64,000 bases of DNA from Tethya wilhelma. Taxonomy: Eukaryota > Porifera > Demospongiae > Tethyida > Tethyidae. The number at the start of each line of letters is the position of its first letter. Position 1 is the stretch's first letter. The stretch spans positions 5,651,009 through 5,715,008 of the forward strand of contig CAXIPT010000004.1 of NCBI GenBank assembly GCA_964030475.1. The letters are read 5' to 3'. The notes beneath the pieces were generated by a model. The model saw nothing but the letters and a program-made list of their open reading frames with translations, was not told the origin of the DNA and ran no database searches. The translations under genes were made by a program, and so were the position numbers. Positions 47,506-57,619 of this stretch are shown one piece after another.

Positions 47506-49740
47506 CTGATAAATGTGTGTAGAAAGTGAACAAAATTATGATTAGGTATTATTTCAGTATGCCTTATTTTGTTAATTTTCTATAGCTAGGCTTTAATTGA
47601 AGTTCAATTATGTGACCAGATCAACTGAGCATGTGTGCATGCTGCAAAAGCAAGAGCAATTACTTGTTACTTCTCATGCAAGTTTGCTTTGCTGAGTATT
47701 ATACTGTACTCTTTTCCCAAGAATTGTTACAATTAATGTTTGCTCTATAGGGTGTCTAAGAGTCGATGGACCTCTAAATTTTTTCCGGCCTCCCAAAAAT
47801 ATAGAACATACGTAAACCATATGAATTCACATTTGTACATGTGTACCGTTGATTGTGATTAAGTTTATAAACATACCATTGTAAAAGATATAGGGCACAA
47901 AATTGTGGACACTTTACTAAAATTTCTAGAGCAAACACTGATTGTATGTTCACATTATCAAAGTTCAATTATTCATCATATTTTTAGCTTAACAATAGTT
48001 AAAATATTAAAGTGCAATTGTAAATTCTAAAGCTTAAAATTAAGAAAAAACCAACAAACTATTAAATGCAGCTAAAAATTTAGAGTTTTAGTTCTGTTAG
48101 TGATGGTCAGGAAATCTCTAATATCTCTGACAAGCATCTTTACTTTCAGTTGAATCTTTCTTCAAACCGGGCCTTGCTTCAAAGAATGTGGTGTACAAAA
48201 GAGGCTCTGGTGGTGGAGGTGGTGGTTCAGCAACCCTTACTGTGGTTGAGTATTGAGACCATGAGCTGTACGGGTATGATGAGTATGTATGTTGCTGTCG
48301 AGGAGCTGTTACTACTTCAGGAGGACCAGGTGGTGTTTCTTTTTTTGCACCATGTCCAAATGGACACGAAATATAAGCTTTATAGCACTGGTCACACATT
48401 GTAAACATGTCATTGCAGCCATAAAGCACATTATCGTGTGCATATTTATCAGAATGGTTGCAGGCCCAGTATTGTATTCGCTGTTTAAAAAGTACATAAG
48501 TATACAAAATTGGATGAACATCTTTTTTTTCTTATTTATTTACCTATTAATTTTATCATTATTACTATTACTTTTTATAATTGTTTTATTTTTTTGCAGT
48601 GAGCTGTTCGTTTTCATCAAGTTCCTGTGGTCTGCTATGCCTGCTGGCTTTTGTGACATCATTTTGAGGTGAACACTTGCTGTACACAACTATTGAATTA
48701 GCTATAAATAAATTCATTGTTGCTAGGCAGCACAAGTGGCTATCTCTCTGAAGTAGCTAAAGCCATGCATCAATGTACTTGTCCATGTATCCATGTAAAC
48801 TAGTATCCTTTAGAAGGTGTCTACTTTTTCAAAAAGGCAATTCTAGATACTTGTCTACTAGATATTGAATTAAGTACATGCCACTATGAATATCTGCTCT
48901 GCACCTGTTCAAATGCTTGTCCCAAGTAGACTAATGTGCAAGTGTGAAGTGTGCAGCACTTCAATTTTCCCCATATCTTGGCTGTACTTACAAGCTGCTA
49001 AAGAGGTCATTGCTGACTCTAAAACAGATTCAGAGCACTTACTGCACTTACTGCAAGCCTGCTAAATAGCCCAAGTGCTCTTGGCCACTTGGCACAAGTA
49101 CTTGATGAAGAGGGCCAGCTTAACTGGCACTCAAGTTACTAACTGTGTACACTAAAAATTATTATGGAATACTTTTATCAAACAATTTGCTTGTGTAGAT
49201 GAAAACATAAACATTGCTGCATTCTGCATTATGCATTAAGTATTCAATTGTTTTATACCTTTCCAATGCTGCATGTAGACCCATGCAAATAGTTATGCAT
49301 ACATTGATATATTTCTAGCTTGTATCATGCACTTATGTACATGTAGGTTTGTGCGTGTCATGCAAAATCTTACTGGGTTGCTTGCCATGGCTGATGTGTT
49401 TGCTGTTTTTTTCTACATGTATTGTTAGTGTATGTATGGTGGAGAATTAACTTTCATGCACTGTAAAGTGGACAAAACCAATTTTTCTAACAATAATGCA
49501 GTCAAAATAGTTTTGCAGAATTTTTTTTTTTTTTTTTGCACTCACCAGTGACTTAACGTTTGTAGAAAATGCTCCTTTGTATGTATAGATCTGCTGGAGA
49601 CTTTGGTTGCACAGGATAATAACTTTTCCTTGGTAGTTTTTTCTCCGAGATTGGGTTGGTGAAGAAGTGTCCGAGCTGAAGGTCTGAGTTTTGCGGCTTC
49701 TCTAATCCATCTGATGCTATTTCTTTGTCTTTTTATACTA
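47332..49740 (-). CDS. Gene A: leader exon plus two alternative-looking terminal exons with Cys/His domains
   Basis: Minus-strand unit: TATAAAAA at about 49737-49730, non-coding first exon ending at 49546 (GTGAG donor), leader coding exon 49388-49374 (MASNP, donor GTAAGA, phase 0), then two phase-0 exons with their own stops: 48480-48118 (120 codons) and 47505-47332 (57 codons). Joining the leader to either gives 125 or 62 aa. The first domain has the pattern W-x-C ... Y-x-C ... C-x2-C-x6-CP followed by a Pro-rich tail. The second is CPGC ... FQCGTHKLCEDCTNKNQCPAH, a C2-CH-C2-C zinc-binding pattern. The two exons cannot be read through in one mRNA because the first ends in a stop and lacks a donor. 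Gene B nearby has the same plan. Function unknown. Confidence 0.65.
48118..48480 (-). CDS. Gene A terminal exon A1
   Basis: Acceptor TTTAAACAG, phase 0. Begins RIQYWACNH, then YGCNDMFTMCDQCYKAYISCP, and a long Pro/Tyr/Ser-rich tail to a stop at 48118. Unlike exons B3-B6 it has NDM in place of the GH after the second Cys. Confidence 0.7.
   Translation of the reverse strand, partial: RIQYWACNHSDKYAHDNVLYGCNDMFTMCDQCYKAYISCPFGHGAKKETPPGPPEVVTAPRQQHTYSSYPYSSWSQYSTTVRVAEPPPPPPEPLLYTTFFEARPGLKKDSTESKDACQRY
49374..49388 (-). CDS. Gene A leader exon MASNP
   Basis: ATG GCA AGC AAC CCA directly followed by GTAAGA. A CATCAG acceptor lies 2 bp before the ATG. Matches the MADP leader of gene B in length, phase and donor. 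Confidence 0.65.
49730..49737 (-). promoter_or_regulatory. TATA box of gene A
   Basis: GTATAAAAAGAC on the minus strand, upstream of a spliced non-coding exon that ends at 49546. Gene B has CTATAAAAAGAAG in the same setting. Confidence 0.6.
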
Positions 49741-49769
49741 CACGATTTTCTAGGGGTGGTGGTGTTCAC

Positions 49770-50660
49770 CTGAACTGGTTCCCACCGTGACTAAGTGGAA
49801 CTATGACCTACGGGAGCTACCCGATAACTCACTGACAATGCCTTTTAGCGCTAGCACACTTTATTCATGAGCATGTGATCGATAGTAAGGTTTCTCCCGA
49901 ACGATGCATGTGGTTGGTTGGCCACGTCACTCCATCACTGTTGCACGTGTGGATTCTTCTCGAAGGCTCCAATAGACCATGCCTTCTGGTTCTATTATTA
50001 GATTGAGGTGTGTAGTTTGAGTAGCCATGCACAGAAGTTGAGCATATTCATCGAAGCTGGGGACGGTAATGTAGATAAAGATCTGTCCCTAGTTCAACCT
50101 CTGGCGGCATAGCTGTCTCTGATGTCCATCATAGTCCTGAAGATCATGAATATTCATTCTCTAGGGTGTTTGGTTAGCTTCTTGTGTATCATGGTGCAGG
50201 TATTTTGGTTGGTAGAGTTTAGGATTGATGATTATGAGTGATTAATGTTAATTACCCCCCACATAGCCAGACTTTATGCATATATGTTGTGATTCGTATG
50301 CTTATATAGCTTTATTGGCAGCTTACCAAGCATACATGCTATCAAGTATTATGAGCGTTTTGAACTATTCTTAAAATCTAATAATTTTTTTCTCTTGAAA
50401 AGTTAGCAGTGGCAGAATTTACAAAATGAGCATTTAATATACCAATACTGATACTGATACTGAACAAACATAATGTTGACATAGTGACATGATCTTGGAG
50501 TATGTTACAACTGACTGCATGTGTGTCTTGCTGTAATAGTGTGATGTATAATATGAGAGATATTGTAGTGGCTATGTATCTGCTGAGATTAACTGATGAT
50601 ATGGAAAGAAAAATTTTAAGTGAAGAGATCAATGTATCCACAGTCCAATTTGCATTGTTG
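49770..50660. other. Spacer upstream of gene A / 3' of gene B
   Basis: Contains the HSE-like dyad TTCTCGAA at 49957-49964, and minus-strand AATAAA near 50317-50312, which could serve exon B7. No gene seen. Confidence 0.55.
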
Positions 50661-50789
50661 TCATTTTCTATGAGCCCACTTGTGCACTGGACAGAGCCTC
50701 TTGTTTGCACAGGCATCACAGAATCTGTGCGTCCCACACTGAAAGACATCGACTAGCTTTGTTGGCACTTGTTGCTTGCAACCTTCACA
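50661..50789 (-). CDS. Gene B terminal exon B7 (RING-like Cys/His module)
   Basis: Acceptor CTCTGCAG. CEGCKQQVPTKL, FQCGTHRFCDAC, CPVHKWAHRK, stop at 50661. Same subtype as A2, and like A2 the most distal exon of its array. Confidence 0.7.
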   Translation of the reverse strand, partial: CEGCKQQVPTKLVDVFQCGTHRFCDACANKRLCPVHKWAHRK

Positions 50790-53700
50790 CTGCAGAGAAA
50801 ATATTAGCAGCAATGTGGTTAGTAAACAATTGTAAACAGGTAGTAGTGAATATAGTTAATAATTTGTGTGTCACTGAGATTTGAAACAACCCAATTATCG
50901 TGCCATGATACTTATTCACTCATTTTAATTCAAAAATTGTATACAATTTTCAAACAATACAAATCTCTTATAATGCACAAAGAATCTATCAATAGTCTTT
51001 TCAAGTTCAATCTTGATAATTATTGATATTTAGGAAACTTCTTAGTTGCATAAAATGTTGTGTCTGCTTTTCCTCTTATATCATCAGGGTTGTAATCATC
51101 ACTGTCTGCCCTTCTACGTGACCCACATTGCCATGGACACCTTGTGTAGCCATTGTAGCATGCATGGCACATTGTGATAATGTGCCCACATTGGTATTCT
51201 ACGTCAGTGAAGTGTGGATGCCCATGATGTTTTGTGCTGTAACATATCCAGTATTGCCATTCTTTCTGAAATGGAAAAGAATTACAATCAGCAAGAGGTG
51301 AAAGTTTAATATTGACAGAATATTATCCACCGATCTACATATAGTGATAGTTAAACGTCAGCTACTGGAGTAAAAAAAAATCTAAAAAGTATAATTGTGA
51401 AAGTTAGATGTAAAAGTTCATACAGTAAAAAAGCTGACTATAGTAATTCAGTCTCGATATCGAAGAAACTTTTTGATAGCAAAAAATTTTTTGTCTCGTC
51501 TGCGTCCTATAGGCTTTGTGTCATATTCACAGTCTGGCATTCTATGTGCTGCACGGTCCCACTTGCAGTGCTGGTAATACCTGTAGCACGCAACACACAT
51601 GTTGACAATGTGTCCACATTTATATTTTACTCGTAGGATAGTCTGATCTGGATAGTATTTTGCATTGTAGCACTTCCATTCTTCCCATACTTTCTGAAAA
51701 TAATGATAGAACAACAACAAACCATACATTCAAATATATAGCAAGATGCTGGGATCAATATACTGTAGAGACTACTCATTCTTTGTGTGTGTATTTTCTG
51801 TGATAAGTCATTTTTTTGTAAGGTTGTGGTTGATTGTACATAATTGTTTGTTTTATCATTAGTATAACTATTTTCATATTAGGATAATAAATATAGCAAA
51901 CATCTATTATGATAAAAATTAGTTCATAAAACTGTTAAAAAAGTGCTAAAATGATGTATAATACTGTTAGTTATTTGTATTGAGGAAATTTCTTTGTGCG
52001 ATAAAACCACTGGCATATAGGTCGACTAGTATCCAAAGAATATGTCTCGTATTCACTGTTAGGCCTTCTGCGTGCCCAGCTATCCCACGGACAGGTTGTA
52101 TCATACTTGTAACAGGAGTAACAAGAAGTGAAGACGTGTCCGCATTGGTACTCCACGTTGGTAAAATGTGGAAGGTCATAAGCTTTTTGGCATTTCCAGT
52201 GTTGCCAAACTTTCTTCTAAATTAGGAAAAGAGAATTTGTTTTATATTGAAAATTCTAAAGAGAATAATTGTAGTATAAAGTTTAATGTGTGTACAATGC
52301 ACTTGTATACAAAATGCTCATTAAAAATCTGTTGTGAAATATATTTCTAACAAGAGTTTTATAAAAAAAAATTGTGTGATCAAAGTCCATATCTCTTCTG
52401 TGGCAAGCCCAAGTCTTCAATTGCTAGAATCCAAGGCACAGCCTGAGATTTCAATTTGAAGGGTAGGCATATTTACAGTAAGAATGTTGTGAGTAATAGG
52501 ATGGACGGTTGGCTTCAGTTCCTGGTTGTCTACGAGCTGGGTCTCCGAATGGACAACTTTTGAAAGTGTTGTAGCATGCTACACATTGCGTGAAGATATG
52601 TCCGCACTGGTACTCCACCCCCCTGTAGCTGTACTCTTCACGATTTCTAGCTCGGTCACATGTCCAGTACTTGTACCGCTTCTATTACATACAAGTGAAG
52701 TTTAGTGTATAGGTAGCAAGGCCATTCTTTTAATGCTTTTAAATGAACATATTATGTGTTTGTACTAGTTACCATGGAAAAACTGAAAGTGGACAATTTT
52801 AACATGTATTTCTAGTCATGCTAAACTATCTTTGTTATTTAGTGAAACTAACAATTCCACTAGTACTTGGCACCCTCTACTGCTGGGAAGAATATTGTAT
52901 TCTCCAAGGAGCTTTGGGAATGGAGCTAGTTTGAAACACTGTTTCCCAGTCAGGCTGCTTGTGAGACAGACACCCAAGAAACACATTCAATTGGTGTAGG
53001 CTTCATTGAAATGTGGGCAAAAATTGAAGCGATGTCCACACTGATACTGGACCTCGGCTTTAAAGTGGTCATTGGTGTGGTTACATGCCCAGTGCCTCCA
53101 TAATTTTGTTAGATCAATGGTTGGTTTAGTCTATTGTGGTGGAAAAAAATTATTTCAGCAAAGGCACAAATCAGTTCTTTAACACCTATGTACATGTATG
53201 TACTTGTGCATTTAACACTGCCCCTATTTTACTAATAGTCCTTTGCTAGATATATTCCTAACTTTAAATGTTCTAGGCATCAAGCTTAAAGTACTAGCTA
53301 CGACCAAACGGATGCAGTGGACAGTGGTTCTTGTACTTGGAGTAGCAGGTGTCACACATGGCTATCTGGTCTTGGCATTGATAGGAGACGGTATAGATCC
53401 AGTCATTCTCATGGGTACATGCTGCGTAGTTGTCCACAATGCATGTGACATCTTTAGCCGGCGAAGACTCGAGTTTTGGTAGCTTGCAATTAAAGTGGGA
53501 AAAGGGTTATTTATTAACACGATTTTGTAGTCATTGACCCAACCATAGCATTGTTTCACTCAGTGTGCACGCTAGTTTTATTAGCTGGAGAGTTTTATTT
53601 TGCTGTTTTCACAATAACTTACAAGTGTTATTTTTTATACAACTGTCATGTATTGTACACAGTATAGTAGTGGTTACCTTTAAAAACCCACGAGCATGTA

Positions 53701-54480
53701 CTCACACAACCACAATTGCTAAAATGTATTTAATAGACCCAATTATTGATGCTTTGTGCAGCTCTAGGGTTCATTTTGCTAGTTTGTAGCACCTTATCTG
53801 TCTCTTGCCCAAATTAATAAACTCTGATTATGCATTTCATCCCTACACTACTTAGCTTGTATGCATGCATAAAACCTATCCTGTTTATTCATGGATTATT
53901 TTCTTTAATATTAAGTTTTTGTATTCCAACTATTTATAGCATGCTGTCTTTCTACTTGTAATCTAGTTTACTACTTTGCAATTTGCAAACTGTATGCATA
54001 CTTTTGCATGCTAAAATTACTGAAGAGATTTTGTAGTATGTATTCTTATGATGTCTTACCGGATCTGCCATAGTTCTTGCTGTTTCTTTAACAAGATTGG
54101 TCTAAATCTAGAATTGAAAATAAAAAAGAATGTTTCTGACTAGTAGCGTACAGTATAGTGATATATAGTTAAGACCCTGGGTTACAGCCATGCAATGAAA
54201 CTTTCAATGCTTATGTTTAGACTAATTACTCCCTTCACATTAATGAGGAAAGCAATAGTTGTCATTCAATCCACACTCTGTCATTTCTCTAAACTGTCTA
54301 ATTTGTACTCACTGAGAATAGCTTGGACTTTGTTGGTCGACAAACACTTTACAGATCGGCTTCTTGGTGTTTCACTTTTGGTGCAGTGAATTCTGAGATT
54401 TCTTTCGATGTCTTTCTCTTCTTCTCCGAGTGCTGCTGTCCACTTTTTTCTCTTCTCTCGTTAATTTCTTCTTTTTATAG
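50661..54480 (-). CDS. Gene B: leader exon plus array of seven phase-0 terminal exons
   Basis: TATA box at 54480-54471, first non-coding exon ending at 54313 (GTGAG), second exon 54101-54060 with 5' UTR and MADP (ATG at 54071, donor GTAAGA). Then seven exons, each with its own acceptor, phase 0, a Cys/His module and a stop: B1 53482-53294 (62 aa), B2 53130-52987 (47), B3 52681-52451 (76), B4 52216-51971 (81), B5 51693-51448 (81), B6 51265-51020 (81), B7 50789-50661 (42). None has a clear donor before its stop, so each would be an alternative last exon joined to MADP. B4-B6 are exactly equal in length, indicating recent tandem duplication. The pattern W-x-C-x(16-20)-Y-x-C-G-H-x(5)-C-x2-C-x6-C predicts zinc binding. 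No ATG starts the exons, so separate genes are less likely. Expression evidence is needed to settle isoforms. Confidence 0.65.
51020..51265 (-). CDS. Gene B terminal exon B6
   Basis: Acceptor CATTTCAG. KEWQYWICYS, VEYQCGHIITMCHACY, CPWQCGSRRR, ends FYATKKFPKYQ. 246 bp, as B4 and B5. ATTAAA on the minus strand about 90 bp after the stop. Confidence 0.7.
   Translation of the reverse strand, partial: KEWQYWICYSTKHHGHPHFTDVEYQCGHIITMCHACYNGYTRCPWQCGSRRRADSDDYNPDDIRGKADTTFYATKKFPKYQ
51448..51693 (-). CDS. Gene B terminal exon B5
   Basis: Acceptor TTTTCAG. KVWEEWKCYN, VKYKCGHIVNMCVACY, CKWDRAAHRM, ends FFAIKKFLRYRD. 246 bp. ATTAAA on the minus strand about 140 bp after the stop. Confidence 0.7.
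   Translation of the reverse strand, partial: KVWEEWKCYNAKYYPDQTILRVKYKCGHIVNMCVACYRYYQHCKWDRAAHRMPDCEYDTKPIGRRRDKKFFAIKKFLRYRD
51971..52216 (-). CDS. Gene B terminal exon B4
   Basis: Acceptor AATTTAG. KKVWQHWKC, VEYQCGHVFTSCYSCY, CPWDSWARRRP, ends FYRTKKFPQYK. 246 bp, closest to B6. Confidence 0.7.
   Translation of the reverse strand, partial: KKVWQHWKCQKAYDLPHFTNVEYQCGHVFTSCYSCYKYDTTCPWDSWARRRPNSEYETYSLDTSRPICQWFYRTKKFPQYK
52451..52681 (-). CDS. Gene B terminal exon B3
   Basis: Acceptor GTAATAG. KRYKYWTCDR, VEYQCGHIFTQCVACY, CPFGDPARRQ, stop at 52451. ATTAAA on the minus strand about 170 bp downstream. Confidence 0.7.
   Translation of the reverse strand, partial: KRYKYWTCDRARNREEYSYRGVEYQCGHIFTQCVACYNTFKSCPFGDPARRQPGTEANRPSYYSQHSYCKYAYPSN
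52987..53130 (-). CDS. Gene B terminal exon B2 (shorter, degenerate module)
   Basis: Acceptor CACAATAG. LWRHWACNHTND, VQYQCGHRFNFCPHF, then stop. The second CxxC is CPHF and the final CP is missing, so the module is truncated or decayed. Confidence 0.6.
   Translation of the reverse strand, partial: TKPTIDLTKLWRHWACNHTNDHFKAEVQYQCGHRFNFCPHFNEAYTN
53294..53482 (-). CDS. Gene B terminal exon B1
   Basis: Acceptor ATTGCAAG. Longer N-terminal linker, then CTHENDWIYTVSYQC, MCDTCYSKYKNHCPLH, stop TAG at 53294. QDQ replaces the GH after the second Cys, as in A1. Confidence 0.65.
   Translation of the reverse strand, partial: LPKLESSPAKDVTCIVDNYAACTHENDWIYTVSYQCQDQIAMCDTCYSKYKNHCPLHPFGRS
54060..54101 (-). 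CDS. Gene B leader exon MADP
   Basis: Acceptor GATTTAG, 30 nt of 5' UTR, then ATG GCA GAT CCG followed by GTAAGA. Phase 0 matches every exon of the array. Confidence 0.65.
54471..54480 (-). promoter_or_regulatory. TATA box of gene B
   Basis: CTATAAAAAG, about 160 bp before the donor of the first non-coding exon. Resembles the gene A box. Confidence 0.6.
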
Positions 54481-56076
54481 TTTTACTATTTCACAACACA
54501 AATTCCTACAAACTAGCCTACGTACGCAGAAAGTTACTGGGAACTACCCGATATAACTCCCCTACCTGCCGATAAGGTGCCAATACGCCCACTTTTTTGA
54601 CACAAACAATCTTGACGTAGGTCTAATAGTCGCTAAAAACCCGTTTTTCGGGAAATCACCTACTGAACTGTTAGCACTAAATTGCGTGCTTTCATGCGTA
54701 CCAGTGCATTTATTGTTTATTCATAACATTGCGTATTGCTGGCTTCAGCACACTAGGCGGCCGGCGCACTAGTCCAGGTGATGGACACGTCATTGTGTTA
54801 ATCTTGCGATCTACTACGATGGAATCTTCTCGAAGCCTTTCCTGTCCATGTACATGTACCATGGTGTGTGTCCTCTATTGGGTTCATGTGGAGTGGGTCT
54901 TTTTGTTGTGTGTGCAATGAGTGGCATTGAGACAAGAAGCAAGATGGTATTCATGGCGTTCAATCCCTAGAAGTGAGCTCCTCCTCTGGCGGCAGACTTA
55001 TTTCCACTGCATGTCCCAAACTACATGTATGATGTACACACACCAAGTATGAATTTCATTGGATGCTTGCACTGAAATGCACTTTATTATTATTATTATG
55101 TTGCATATGGTGTTACAGTGGCTTCTCTCACTTTTTTCCTCCTGCTTTGTTTTTGTGTGAAAATTTGAGAAATGTCTGCTTGTGGGAGAGATGGAGAGAA
55201 AGAGAGCATAGCTTCTCTTTGTGTGTGTTGAGATGTCTGTATTTCATCCCTTTATGTGTTTGATGTTGGACTAGATTTGTGGTGGTGTTAAGATTTTTGT
55301 GAGTGGAGCATACATAGCTAGTTAGCAAGCATTTGTCCTGTTATGGGCACACACACTGTTGTCATAGAGACCTGTTGTGTATTGATATTGAAATCTTAAA
55401 GGCATAAATTTCAGGGGATTTGAGAATTTGCTGTAAAATTTCGACTTATTTTTTCATTGCTATTGTGTAAAATGCTTATAAATATTGTCCATGTTGTGTT
55501 GTGTGTGCTTCTCTTAGTTTTTAATTTTTGTCTGCACATGTGTGACCTTTGCACCCCACATGCATAATTCATGAAGCTATATCCATAGCACATGTGTGCA
55601 CGTGAGTGCATGCATGATCTTCATGCATATATTCACGAGGGAGTTTCCCTTGTATAGTTAGCGTAGCGAACATATCTGAGTAAATTTCAATTTTTCATAA
55701 TGATGTGTAATAATTGTTAGCATGCAACCATCCATCCATGCATAAGAACAGTTTTTTTAATGATGGCTATTGAAATTTATAATTACAAAAGCAATAAAAT
55801 AATTATGTAATGAAAGCGGTTCAAAACATACTGTAATATTGTGTAATGTGTACATGTATTTAAGCGATTCTGAACCGCCAAATCTAAGATTAAAAGTGAT
55901 GTACAACAGCTCTCCATTTATCTATCAGCCTAAAGCATCTAAAATTGTTTTTTTTTTCCCTGTAAAATAAATGCAGCACTATCTTGTTTAGCTATACTCT
56001 TAGTAGCGATAAACTTGCTCCATAAACAGTTTTTCCTTCAACTTTCTTTTTCTTTCTCTGTCCAAAAAAAAAAACC
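54481..56076. other. Spacer between genes B and C
   Basis: Contains the HSE-like dyad TTCTCGAA at 54837-54844 upstream of gene B, an ATT run near 55090, and GTTGTCATAGAGACC (X-box-like) near 55361. No coding sequence that I can support. Confidence 0.55.
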
Positions 56077-57540
56077 TCAGCAACAGTTCACCTGACTGTG
56101 AACCCTGTACCCTCCACTACTCATGGCACAGGGAGAAGGGATACTGCTGCTGCAGCTGCTCCAAGTGACCGTCGTAGCAAGGCGTGGCTTATCACAGCAG
56201 GTGTCGGGAGGGCCCGGTCGAGTGCCCGCATTGTTCCAAGTGACGGTTGTCGTGTGATCCGTATTGTCATTGCAGTCTGTTGGCTTGGGGTACGACATTT
56301 TGCTCCACGTCAGAGTGGGTGTACTGTCTGTGCCTGGATCGCATGTCTCAGGTGGCGGTGGATTGGGGTTGCCGGGTGAGGAACCAGTCCACGAGAGGGT
56401 TGTGACACTATCGGTGCCGTTGCAGCACGTATCAGGTGGTGGAGAAGACCAGGAAGAGTTGCTGTAAGTCAGAGTCGGGGTGCTGTCTGTGTTATCATCG
56501 CACGTATCAGGCGGCGGTGGAACTGGGTTGCTGGGGGAGGAACCAGCCCACGAGAGGGTTGTTGTACTATCGGTCCCGTTGCAGCACGTATCAGGAGGTG
56601 GAGAGGACCATGAGGAATTGCTGTAAGTCAGAGTAGAGGTGTGTTTCGTAGGATCTTCACTCGTGTCCGGTGGTTTTGGGTGTGTTGAGGTACTCCACGA
56701 GATGGTGGTCGTATGGTCCGTACCGTCATCGCTGGACTCCACTGGACGGGGGTGAGGGGTACTGGCGTAGGAGATGGTAGTGGTACCACTGTCGGTGTTG
56801 TCACGGCAAGTGTCGACAGGCGGAAGGAACCGATCAAAGCTGGAAATGTCCCTCATCGGTTCACAACCCATGTCTGGCCATGGGTAGGTGGAATGTGGAG
56901 GCCGCTGTGTGTGGAGAGAAGGGGAAAAAAATTACGTGTGTTTGATTTATTACAAAATTAATGCCATGGTTGCAATACTTGACAATTCTTTTCTCCTTCG
57001 TTTGTAGCAATTCAGCCTAATAATTTTTTCACATTTTTTTTCTCTATTTTTTTTTCTTCTTACAAGATTTTTCCGTGCTTATACAACTTGGTATTATGTT
57101 CTTCTTACCGTGCACATTTTGTTGTGTCTTGTGTGAGATGTGCTTCAAGCTTTAAGTGGTAGATATTGTGTACCTATTCAACTGCAATTACAAAAGAAAA
57201 AAATTTTTTAGATAGATTTTCATGTGGCGTTCAATTTTTTGACATTTAACTGAGCATGTACGTATGCTGCAGCCTACAATGCAGAAAAATCTCTCCCACA
57301 AATACTGGCTTTAGTGTACCAATCACTTTTCATGCGAACAAAGGGAAATTTCTTATATCTGCATGGAATACTTGTCCCAATGTCCATAACATACGCACAT
57401 TACACATTTCTTCTTACCTTGTTACCAAAATCTCCCTTTTGTTCTTGATCAAGAACTCTACGTTAATTTTTTTTCTTCTCTTGAACAAAATATGGCCGTC
57501 TATCCTTAGGTTCACAAATTTTCCCTTCGTTTTATAACTA
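56077..57540 (-). CDS. Gene C: Thr/Ser/Pro/Cys-rich repeat protein with MCT leader exon
   Basis: TATAAAA at about 57537, first non-coding exon ending at 57418 (GTAAG), leader exon with MCT (57117-57109, donor GTAAG, phase 0), terminal exon 56904-56077 (275 codons), giving 278 aa. The body is about nine imperfect repeats of 24-30 residues with the core DTC-x4-TDSTTTLSW followed by SS and Pro runs. Two repeats have lost their Cys pair (SSDDGTDH, TSEDPTKH). Each repeat would form short beta strands joined by Pro-rich linkers. The terminal segment is Cys/Ser-rich (SSCSSSIPSPC ... VNCC). No signal peptide, so the product is predicted cytosolic despite the extracellular-looking composition. Unlike genes A and B it has one terminal exon. 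No family recognised. Confidence 0.65.
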
Positions 57541-57619
57541 CCGGACCACATTTCAGGTGACGTACTAGTCTTGGGACCGTCCATCCTAACTGCTTGCTGT
57601 GCACTAGGGCTATGACGTA

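Noticed and set aside
48289..48672. 127-codon plus-strand frame opposite gene A
   Set aside because: Antisense shadow of exon A1 plus T-rich intron; no domain.
49542..49769. 75-codon minus-strand frame starting MNTTTPRK
   Set aside because: It spans the TATA box, and its 3' part is the non-coding first exon of gene A that ends at a donor.
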